From the NCBI GenBank assembly GCA_963930655.1, contig OZ005606.1, forward strand, positions 18,640,001 through 18,704,000: a stretch of DNA of 64,000 bases, written 5' to 3'. Source of the DNA: Myrica gale. Taxonomy: Eukaryota > Streptophyta > Magnoliopsida > Fagales > Myricaceae. The position numbers were made by a program, and so were the translations under genes. A model generated the notes under the pieces. The model made no database searches. It was not told the origin of the DNA and saw only the letters and a program-made list of their open reading frames with translations. Shown one piece after another: positions 1 to 11,800 of the stretch (its first letter is position 1; every line of letters begins with the position of its first letter).

Positions 1-170
1 TTTTCTGTAAGATGGTTCACTATTAGTAGCTGGATCCAATATTCAACAAAATGAGTTTCAACAAAAGGTCCTCATCTGAGGTACATCTTGGCCCTGAGTA
101 ATTGGTAATCTGTAATTTTCATTGTGCATGGTTGATGATCCTACATGCATCCAATCCATTTTATCTTTAG

Positions 171-3100
171 GCAACTGGGGCTCGTTCATATTCTGGGAAG
201 GTTGGACCTGATGATCTAGACAGAGTTGACATGGCATACAGGGTTGTTGCAGATCATATTAGAACCCTTTCATTCGCTATTGCTGATGGATCTTGTCCAG
301 GTAAGCTTCTCAAGAAGTTGTCCACCCTTTTTTTGTATGGTGCCCTATTACTTGTCTATTGAGGTATATGGTCATGATTTCCGGTTTAAATCGACCTCTA
401 TTATAATGATGTTGGACGCTGCTGCTCTGTTTTGGGAAAAATAAATCATTTCGCTCTATTAACATTAGAGGCTTTTAGAATGATGTTGGATTCAGTTATG
501 AAGGCTTCCTAGCTTGTAAATGATGTAAACCAATAATTTAGGAACTATCATTGACTAGGTGGTCTGGTCCCACCTAACATAATTGATATTTTTCTTTTCC
601 GTTTTCTTCTTCCAATATATGAGAGTACATTTTCTTAGAAAAGGGGGGACTTCCCTTTCCCTCTCCCTCTTAGCGAAATTTTGATCTTGAACATTCCTAT
701 TTTGTGCAACTTTTCTTGTTGTTTATCTCCAAGAGAAAACACATGTAAAATATTATGATAGGTGACTTCAGGACCTTAAGATCGAACAGTACCAGGATGT
801 GTAATCGTGTAGAAGAACATTGTACTTCGATGATTTTTTTTGTGCTTTTATAATTGCTTTGGTTTTGTTGGATGTTTTTGTAATTTTTTCATGTGACCTC
901 TATATGGCAACTTCAGTATCGTTATTTTTTCAAATACTTAGTCTGTCTTTTCTCTCTTCTTTTCCATAAAATATTGGTTCAGTCAAATGTAACTGAGGAT
1001 AGAAAAAAATCTAATTGCAACAGATGATGACAATGGACATTTTCGAAGCCATAGTGGGGGCATCTAGTTTCTTTATGAATGCGCTGATGGTATTTTTGTT
1101 GAAGAGTTGGAACTGCAAAACTACTCTACACAATAGCTTGAAAGGATTGAATTAAAACACATCCTCAAGTAATTAAACACCCTTAAGTGAACGAGAATGT
1201 GCAAGAGATAAATAATTCACTCCCGGAAATGGAAACAGGAAATCAATAGAAAAAAGATCTTCATGGCTGATGGGACTCTACTACTGGGTCTTATTCCATT
1301 ACTACTAGTTCTTGTCATACTTATTTGGTATAAGTTGTTTAGCCTCTTCAACAACTTTCACCTTGTAAGTTGTTTATGGGATCTGCCGTTAAACAATGAG
1401 ATGGTAAAGCTTTCCATGTCGTTATCCACTGAATTCCTTGGAAAACAAGAATTAATGAAATCCAATCTACTTCCACTATTTCTTCTCTTTTCAGTGAATG
1501 GGTGGTTTAGTCACTTTTGGATGTGTATTGTTACGAAATTATTCTATCTTTTACAAGCACTCACCTTGTGTAGTTCTTCAGAGGTGGCAGTGACAATTTT
1601 ACTTGATGTGTAGGCAATGAGGGTCGTGAATATGTTCTGAGGCGTATTCTTCGTCGTGCTGTTCGCTATGGAAGTGAGGTCTTAAAAGCACAAGAAGGGT
1701 TTAGTCACTTTTGGATGTGTATTGTTACGAAATTATTCTATCTTTTACAAGCACTCACCTTGTGTAGTTCTTCAGAGGTGGCAGTGACAATTTTACTTGA
1801 TGTGTAGGCAATGAGGGTCGTGAATATGTTCTGAGGCGTATTCTTCGTCGTGCTGTTCGCTATGGAAGTGAGGTCTTAAAAGCACAAGAAGGGTTTTTCA
1901 ATGGGTAGGAGAGATGCGTGTAATTGTTGTGATTATTTTCTATTTTGGTTTTCTTACCCTCTTGTACATCTCTCCACCACTCCCATTTCCCTTTTCTATT
2001 TTGGGAAGTTTAATGGTTGTGTTCAATTTAGGCTTGTTAATGTCGTGGCGAAAGTTATGGGTGATGTTTTTCCGGAGCTGAAACAACATGAAGAGCGAAT
2101 CAGGGACATAATTGCAGAAGAGGAAACAAGTTTTGGAAAAACTTTGCTCAAGGTAAGTGTGTATATGGTTAGAATTGTGGGCCTTAAATGATTACTAATA
2201 TGTGAAATGCACTTTCTGAGGGATTAACTTATCTGTAATGTTTGGAATAAATTCACAGAAGTTGTTGTAGTGTTTTGAATGTACTCTTATCCATTTATTG
2301 GTAAGTTACTGTGGTTGCTATTTGGATGACAAATAAGGTTGAATCTCTCAATGGATTATGCATGTTTTTTAAGGTACATAATTCTAGAGTATTCCCAATT
2401 ATAAATTCAGTTTGATAGCCAGATGTTGGAATGACAATCTCAGCCTGTAGAATAGGTTTTATAAGGTCGCGTGGTTTGTTGAAATGAAAGAGTATCAGTT
2501 GAAGTAGTGGCTTGAATAGGCTAAGGTTCTAATTCTTCATTCAAGAAGTCCAAGATCTGATGAAAATATGTATAATCATTCTGCAAGGATATAAAGCTAT
2601 TATGCTTTTTTTTTTTAACTTCAGAATTGTGAAACACTGAAATCCTAAAAAATAAGTATTGGTTTTTTCTTCTTGCACCTGCACTCTTATGTGAACAATC
2701 TAGCAACTAGCGAAAAGGCATGACCCGAGATATCCCCATATTTTCGTTAAACAAGAAGGAAAAAAAGATCTGGGAGGAAAATGGACAAGACAAAATTATC
2801 AATTGTTTCTTCATGGGCTTGCAAATGACAGTTGTGTATAGTTCTACTTCTGACCTAGCCAAAAAAAGTAATATTGCCGACTTCCTGGAAATGAGATAGT
2901 CAGTATCTGGTGTCTAGAAATCGCCTGCCATGCTAATAAAGCAACTTTAGTTGATATTGGGGACTTATAGATAGCAGTTCACAGTGTATTTCAAGCTATT
3001 GTTTAGTTTAGTTTTTGATAAATAAGACAGTTTTATTAAAAAGAGAAAAAAACAAAACACAACGGAATCAACAGTATAAGAGAAAATACTGAAGAAACCA

Positions 3101-5778
3101 ATCCACGGGCCTACAAACTTTCCCAGAAAACAATAACCCTCAAGACCCACCCGTATCCCCAACGAGACCCCTAACAAACTTTCCCAATAGCCCACAAGAC
3201 CCACCCGTATCCCCAACGAGACCCCTAACAATCCATTCCAAAGGTCACAGTCTTCCTAGCGGTCAAAGAAGACCCTTCATAATTAACCGAAGATTTCAAG
3301 CCCTTCAACTCCCGGATCATCCTCCCCCTGATTTTCTCAATGTTTTCGACCGTATCGGCGCCCGATCGCGTTCCAACGCTGCAAATAGCTCCCTCATCTT
3401 TTTCTCTTGACCGCCACAAGACAACCCAACCATCTCACCCACAGAGGAAACCATGTCCAAGACCCACACCGGAGATTCTCCCCCCAAAGCTTTATGCGGC
3501 AAACTAACCGCCAAAGGTACGATCGAGGTGAAACTACCATCCTCCGTCTCTGAAGCCTCAGGAACACGATCGTCAACACAAACGACAACCCCTTGAATGG
3601 TCCCAGAGCACTCACCGAGCTTCTCCATGTCCCCGGGCTCCACAACCTCCATTTCTAAAACAGTCTTGGAATTCCCACACGGGATCTTCCCACCCTCTTG
3701 ATCGGCCCGATTTGTGTCGAGAAAGCCGAGATTCGACATCCCCAGCACGCCAGAAGAGGAACGAGAAAAAACAGCCTTGGCCTCGGTCGACTGTTCCGGC
3801 GCCGACAAGTCATCGGAACCCTGCCCGACCATCACAGGCGTCGTCGACGAGGGCCCTCCGACCACCAGCAGAGGGATCCGGTCAGCACCCGAGCCCATCT
3901 CCAGCGGATCGGAGATGGCGCAGATATCGGGCTCGTAAGGAAGACCCGGGTCATTGCCCGGATCCGCAAGCCCACCAGGCCCAAAACCAAGCCCACCCTT
4001 CCCAGCCTGCCCCACACCCAGCTCGGCCCTCTGAATCCCAGCCTGCCCCACCCCCTTCCCAGCCTGCCCCATACAGCCCATCCTGCCCCATACAGCCCAC
4101 CCAGCTCTCCACACCAGCACCACACGCCAGCTGGGCCGAAGCCAGCACCCCAGCTGAAGCACCCAACTGGCCCAACCTGAGAGAACCACACGCTTTACAT
4201 CTCAACCCCTGCCTTGGTTCCGTCAGTTGCTCCTCAACAAGTTTAGTTAGGCTGTCCAGCTCATCCCTCAGGCGCATTAATTGCGCCCATACCTCCCCAT
4301 CCAGCCCAGCCGACTTCGCAGACCCCCCAACAACAATATTTCGAATCACGTGCCTTGGCAGGTGATTCGAAATTGCGCCCTTTCCAGGCTCTCGAAACTC
4401 CCCCGCACCCTCCTCCTGCGTCTCCGGCGAGTACCCCTTCACCAGCTGGGCATAGGAAACACCTTTCCTAACCTCTGCAACTGCATTCCCCACGCTTGAC
4501 CGACGTAACTCAGCAATGGCAGAAATCACCTCCTCACAAGTCTGAGCGAAAGCCTGCCATCCAAGGCCTGACCGTCCCTCTGGGATCCTTACTACTCCCC
4601 TCCTCTGTCGGTCCCCAAATTCCACCAAAACTACGAATCTACCATGCTCATTCGAGCATTTCTGGGCAAGAAACGCTCTCGAGGATTCTTTGAACTTCAA
4701 CGGAATATCTGCGTCGACGTTCCCCTCCACCAGCTTGCCAAATAGGTTGGCAAGCCAGACCACCCCATAGCTGCCGATACGAACGTTGGCAAGCCAGACC
4801 ACCCCATAGCTGCCGATACGAACGAAGCTCCGCGTTTTACGACCCGACTCCGATAACGTAACGAGACCCAAACTGCTAACCGAGAAATGAAATTTCTTCG
4901 CCTCTATCACCAAACTACGAACATAAGCCATCTCAAACCACTAACTCAGGACAATACCACAACTGGATGAAACTACGGGGAAGGGAACGAAGGGGAGAGA
5001 GAACGGAGAAAAACCTCATCCTGATCAGCTTCTCCCTTTTTATGTGACTTCTTACCCTTTTCTGATGGACTACGATCCTCCTTTTTCTTTCTCTTAGTTT
5101 TCTTAGACTTACGAGTTATGATCTCTGTTTCAACATCAGTCCCCCTGAGCCCTTCTGTACATTCAATCTCTCCTTTGGTCTGAAAATGGCTTTTTTCTGT
5201 CACACCATGATCTGAAAACCCCAAAAAGTAACTTAACTACAGTAAAGATCAAGCTAATGTTTAGTTAATGTGGGAACGATATTAACCTGCATGTATTCCA
5301 GTATATAACATTATATGATGGGCTCTTTTTTATGCTACTGCCTTCCTTTTGAGATCAGTTGTGTTAGCTTTGGTTTCCAAAGTGCCATTTCAGATGTGAT
5401 TTTTTTTTGAACTTGATAAATTTCTATTCAACATTAAGTGAAAAGTCTTTTCCTGTTTTGACATTATTGATTACTTTTGTTTTATATTTTATTTTGAGCC
5501 ATTTATTTATTGGAAGAACACAACTTATTTGTTGATTTGCTTATTATCATCCATGGTATTAAAGTTGATGCTTTCCTGTGTCGTGCGTTTTCCAATTTTG
5601 TATTCCCCTACTTTGTAGGGAGATCTAGGTTTTTCCATGTCTTTGGTGGCATTCATGGCTCATCATTTACCTGTCTGTAGGGCATTGAGAAATTTAAGAA
5701 GGCTGCTCAAGATGTTCAAGGGAAGATATTAAGTGGCCAGGCAAGGATGTTCTACTTTATGTATATCTTTCTCGCTTT

Positions 5779-5815
<37 letters not shown>

Positions 5816-8800
5816 CCTCAACTATGTTTAATATTTTTATAGTCCCATTACTGATATTAGAATTGCTTGCTTGCTAAGTGAGAATGCCTATTTTCCAGAA
5901 TTGGATTTATGCACTTCTCTTGAATTCCATTGTTGCAGCTCCTCTTGTTTATCTAGACATTTCCAAAACCCTTTTTTTTCCCTGAAAATGTTCTCTACTG
6001 AAGCTGTCCTCGACCCTCCGGTTTGGTTTCCTTCCTTTTTATACTCGTGCATTTACTCCAAAGTTCATTATAATGGGCTCTACAGGCTCTCACATGGGCT
6101 GGGGGTGGGTGGGTTGGGATGGTCTACTCCGTTCTCCTATATGAGTTCCCTTCATCAAATTACAAGGTTTTTATTTAATGTTTATACCTTAATACTTCGT
6201 TGAATTTGCTGAGACTGGATTCTCTAGTACTTGGTAAAATTTGACTTTTCAACAAATTCTAGTACTTGGATTCTCTAGTGTTGACCAAGAAATTGTTGTC
6301 TTGAGAAGTACAATAGCAAATATTTTTTCCTTCATTGAATGTGGCCCAAGAAGAAACGCGCTAGACTTGCTTCTGTCTTGATAATTGTATGGATTAATCT
6401 AAATGGAATTTGCTAACTTTTAATTGTGTGGCCACAAATGCATATAGGGTTTTAAAGAAGTATTGGAATTTTGGGAAAAAGTATGGGAAAGAGATGATTT
6501 GATGGATTTTTTTAAAGATATTAGAGTTTGTGTAAAAAAGGTGTTGGAGTTTGTGTTGAATTTTTTGAGATTTGGTATGTTTGGCTGTGAATTTTTTTAC
6601 TTTGCAAAATATTTGCTCAAAAAAGGTGAATACTTTAGATTGTTGAACGTCACCCAAGTCAAGTTGAAAAAGTGGAAAAACTCTTGGTAACTGGAGCTAT
6701 CATTTTAAAGATAGATCGTTCTGACCGTTCTTTTGTCTGTTTCTCACCCAGTTGATCCCTTGCTGCAGGATGCATTTGTTTTGTGGGACACATATGGGTT
6801 TCCTTTAGATTTGACCCAGGTGCCTTTTTTTACTTCCCCTATTGACTTTGTGCACTTACGTACTATGTTTACTTATCATCTTTTCCTTATCAGTTGATGG
6901 CCGAAGAAAGGGGCCTGCTGGTTGATGTCAAGGGTTTCAATGAGGCCATGGATGAGGCAAGAGAAAGATCAAGGAATGCTCAAAATAAGGTTTTAAACTC
7001 ACTTTCTGTTCTCTTTTATACATCTGCCCCCAACTGTATATTCAATATGTTGGCCTAATCTTCTGTGGAGCTACTCATGAAAAGGAAAATGCTGGTTTTG
7101 GAATCTGAAGGATGCCAAAAGCAGTTCTTGAAAGTTGAAGAAAGAATGATACAGGCTTTTTTTATTCCTGTAGTGCTTTATTCTAATGTTATATGTTGGC
7201 AGCAAGCTGGTGGTGCTATTGTAATGGATGCTGATGCTACTGCAGCATTGCACAAGAAGGGGGTCGCCGCTACAGATGATAGTTTCAAATTTATTTGGTT
7301 CAAGGTCTGCCATCGAATATCACCAACTCTTTGATATTTAGGGTGTGATTGACTGGAGGTTGAATTGTTTTTGTGTGGAACTGGAGTTTGCCCTTAAGAG
7401 TCTCTTACTGTTGAGAAATTCGAGATAACAAGAGTAGTGTTTAATTTTGAAAGGAAAGAAGTAATCTCCTGTAAATATAGCGGATTATAGAGTTCTGGGA
7501 ATTTTTTGGGTAGCTGATGGCTTACATGATAGAACAGTTACCAAAATTATAGGTAATCTGAACAAAGATTACTAATCTGAGATGCATTTCATGTTAGATT
7601 TTCTGAAGTTCATTGCCGAGAATGGAAGGACATTCTGAAGCTTGTTTTGTCAGGGAAAAATTGAACTGTTCCCTTTGTGTTCTGGGAATATTGTTGGACA
7701 CTGGCATAAAAAAAATTTGAGTGCGTTTTTTGAGTACTCAGCTCGTAAGAATGAGGTGTATTTTGTTCTTTTCTTCCTCCCTCCATATGGGGATTAGTGT
7801 CAGAGGATTCTTTTTTTTTTTTCCTTTAGTCCCTTATTCAGGAGGAAACATCTTTTTGCTCCTGGATATTCATTCATTTAAAGCTACGATTGCTCACTAT
7901 CGGAAATAAAGATTTTGCAGGTTGCCCATATGACTCCAAGTTTTTGTATAGATAAACGAAATACTTCCATTTTTATGCTTCGATGATTAATATCTCTTAA
8001 GGTTGTTGAGTTAATAAACTTCTGTTGAATTTTCTATAGGTCATATTGGTGTCGTATTGGTTGGGTTACCACTGTAGCACTAATATGAAGGCTTCATCAT
8101 TTAAGTTTTAAGGCAAAAAATATTAGTGGGCAGATAACAAGAATTTCTAATTGTATTTGTACCAATCGGTTAGCGTTGCTCACCCTTTGGAGAGAAGTTC
8201 TTATTGTCCACCCATGGGGTGAGACATTGTCTCCAAATAATGGTCTCTCTCTGAAGTTTTACTTAATGGGTAGCTTCCATCTGTCTGTCTACTTAAATAA
8301 TGCCTGGCCCATGCATCCCTGTTAGACGTCATTTTGCTCTTATTGTAGTTTCTTTTTTAAATTGCTGATATATTGTTCTACACCCACAGATATCTTCTTG
8401 GACACCCTATTCATAAATGGCTGATTTAGAAGAGCTGTTTGTCCTACATGCAGCCTTTGGTTGAGTCTTTGTAGGTTTGTGGGTTGTTATTAGTGGTCCT
8501 TTTTTTAGAAGTAGTGAGAGTAGTTAGAAATCCAATTAGTTTTATAAATAGGGGTTATATGGAATAGGAAGGCATCTGAACATTGGAACCCACTTTCATA
8601 GTTCTTGATTCTTGGAGGTTAGCTATCATCAAAAGTAGCTATTTGTTCTCTAAATCGATTTGAATCAATAGGTTTGTTACACTTGATCATCATAGGAAGA
8701 ATTAAGGCCAAAAATTAGGATACGTTCTGTGAAACTTCCGTCGAAGAAAAGCAGATGAAAGGTTTTCATAGAAATTCTTGCACGATCAAGAATGAAGTTT

Positions 8801-11800
8801 TAGTTCCGTAAATGCCCCACCATGAACTTGTAAATATATCCAATCACAATTGTTTCGATCGTTGGTCTTTCTCTACCTAATTGTACGGACAGAACTTTTA
8901 AAGTTAAACAAGTAAAGACTAAAACAATAACCTAGTTTTGCAGGATCTAATCATGTGAAACCATTGGTATTGACAAATCCGATGCTTTATCGTCATTGTT
9001 AAAATGATAGATTTTAACTTTTCGAAAAGCTCTGTTGACAATTACCATATTCTGCAAGGACTTTTTGTCGTTAAATCACAGTTATTGTTAATTTCTCTAT
9101 CGGGATCTTCTAATTCTTGCAATTGTTCGAATTTGTCAGCTAGTTTAATCTAGTTATTTGACTCTATAATTATTGCTTGCACCCTTGCATGCGTCAAACA
9201 TTTGCCTTATACTCGTAGTTTGTGTTTACTGAGGTCCTTTTAAACCTTTTGTTCTATACACCATGTCCAGTTTCGTCTTTCTTTTTTCAGAGTATCTCTG
9301 GTTTTCATATTGAAAAACATAGTGTAAAGAAGTGACGAGACTGATTGTCAATCCTTGTGTCTAATCGATGGGATAAGGGCTCTATAAGCTTGGTGTTTCT
9401 TTCTTTTTTCTTAGAACTACCACTGATAAACTGCGGAACAGTACATTACTGTTTTATAGCGTTTGGGTGTGCGGACAATGAAAAAGATTTTTCTCCATTT
9501 AGGATTGCAATCATTGAAGAATTACGGTTATGGATAACTTGTGCTACAAGAATAACAATTTTAGAAGGAAATTTTGAAGTGCGCAAGCCATAAATTTACT
9601 TGAAATTCTTTTGGTTTTAGATTACACCAGTCTGTATTGATGTTATTACATTTTGTTCACTATTTCAGGACCATGAAAGTGTTATCAGAGCAATTTACAC
9701 TGGTTCCCAGTTCTTAGAAAGTGTTGTTGCTGGCAGTGAAGTTGGAATAGTTATGGAATCCACAAGTTTCTATGCTGAGCAAGGTGGTCAGGTATTCCAT
9801 ACCATAGGTCATTTGGTACCTTGTTTTGTCAAAATTCAAGGTTTGAGGAATTTGATTTTGATCTGTGTCTTGCTGGAATCTAATGGCAAGACACAGGTTA
9901 TCTTGCATGCATGACACGTAAAATGGCTTGGAAGCAATCCTTTTTTTTATAAGTAAGGAAAGCTTTATTGATAGAAAAAGGTAACAGAGCAGTACAAAGG
10001 GCTGTATTGAACCATCTACAACAAGCAAGCTAGAAAACTAATAAAATCATTGAAGTCTACAAAAGGAGAACCCAACACCCCATTGGCCCACAGAAACAAA
10101 GTCTGCACCATATTTCCCTTTAAACATTTGAAGGACATCCCCAAATCTTCAAAGCATCGTCCATAGAGGCCTACATCCCAAGCTGTCACTAAGCACTGGA
10201 TATATATGCATGCGTTGAAGATATGAGATTGATCGATGTGGTGTGCCAACATAGGATATATGCTTTGAGATCTCAATTATTATGTCAATTCACAAACTGA
10301 ATAAGGAGCAGATACAATTAAAAGGGTGAAAGTTGGAATGCTTTTGTTATAGTAATTAGGTTCTTAATCACTATTGATTATGCAGTGATCTTTACTATTT
10401 TCCTCGTTGTTTATGGGTTTTATGCAACTGATATGGTTCTTGTGGTTCTAGATTTTTGATACTGGATTACTTGATGGTCCCTTTGGGTCATTTCAAGTTT
10501 GCAATGTTCAAATATATGGAGGTTTCGTCGTTCATATTGGTTCTTTTCCTGGAGGGACTGGCAAGTTCTCCGTGGGTGACAAAGTAATTTGTAAGGTAAA
10601 TTCTTCTTTATATAATTTATTTATTTATTTGTTTATTCTCTCTTTTAACTCGTTCCAGTGGTCTGATGACTGCAGGTTGACTATGACAGGCGTAAGCTGA
10701 TTGCCCCTAATCATACGTGTACTCACATGTTGAACTTTGCTCTAAGGGTAGGCATGAAGTTCCCAATGGTCATGAGTATTGCTTGCACCTACCAGAAAAG
10801 GGATACATCTGCACAATTTTATTTTAGTTATCCTTTTGTGCATTGTCTTCATTTTTTTTTTGTAATGAACGCAGGAAGTACTTGGAAATCATATTGACCA
10901 GAAGGGCTCTATTGTTCTTCAGGAAAAATTACGATTTGATTTTTCACATGGTAAGACTTGTTCCAATGACGACGTGGGACATTTGAGTGCGCAAAATCAC
11001 TTTAACATGCTGCTGATTTTGGATAGGCAAGCCAGTAGATCCGGACGATTTGAGAAGGATCGAGTCAATTGTGAATGATCAAATAAAGGATGAATTAGAC
11101 GTGTTTGCTAAGGAGGTAACTCTTGCTGAAGCCAAGCGTATAAAGGGTTTACGAGCTGTTTTTGGAGAAGTAAGCTGCTTCAGTTAGTTAGCGTCTTTTC
11201 AAGTAGGTCAGTATGTCTTGGGAATGCTATATGCTCTAATTATTTTTGCTTTTGCTGTAGGTGTATCCTGATCCAGTTAGAGTAGTGGCAATTGGGCGGA
11301 ACGTTGAGGACCTTCTGGCGGAACCAGAGAACAATGAATGGTTATCCATTTCTGCTGAACTCTGTGGAGGTTAAGTCTTTTAATTGATGAGTGGCTTATC
11401 TTACATGCTGGCTCATGATATCGTACTGAAGTAGACTTATGGATACATCTAGGCACACATATATCAAATACACGGGAAGCTAAGGTATTTGCCCTGTTAT
11501 CTGAGGAGGGAATTGCTAAGGGAATACGAAGGATCACTGCTGTCACAACTGACAGTGCAGAGAAGGCAATGGGATTAGCGGCTTTACTTGAGCGGGATGT
11601 AGATGATGCATCAAACATAGAAGCAACCTTGTTGGAAAAGGTTTTTCTTATTTTCTTTTTGTTTGGTTCTGCCAAGGATTGTGTTGTTGTTTTTTTGTTT
11701 GGGGAGGGGGGGCGTTCAGCCTCCTTGGCTTACTTCACTATTAGCCTTAATGATGTGCAGTCTCCTCAGCAGAAACTTTTAATCATATTGTTTTCATATT

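Larger units (their letters stand above)
3011..5249 (-). mobile_element. LINE (L1-like) insertion, ORF1 only, in AlaRS intron
   Basis: A 2.2-kb minus-strand insertion lies in the intron between 2153 and 5680. It is flanked by a long near-perfect direct repeat: CAAGCTATTGTTTAGTTTA at 2992-3010 and CAAGCTAATGTTTAGTTAA at 5250-5268, as expected for target-primed insertion. It carries an ORF1-like protein typical of plant L1 elements. ORF1 is followed directly by a 3' tail with short A/T-rich sequence at 3011-3060. No endonuclease or reverse transcriptase (ORF2) is seen, so this is an internally deleted, non-autonomous copy. The base composition is clearly richer in C on the plus strand than the intron around it. 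Confidence 0.7.

Noticed and set aside
1263-1613. 116-codon plus-strand open frame in AlaRS intron
   Set aside because: It lies wholly in the intron and ends at the stop just before the exon. No family signature.
3698-4365. Plus-strand Pro/Ser-rich frames of 160-217 codons
   Set aside because: They are shadows of the minus-strand LINE ORF1. Pro/His richness mirrors Gly/Trp on the other strand.
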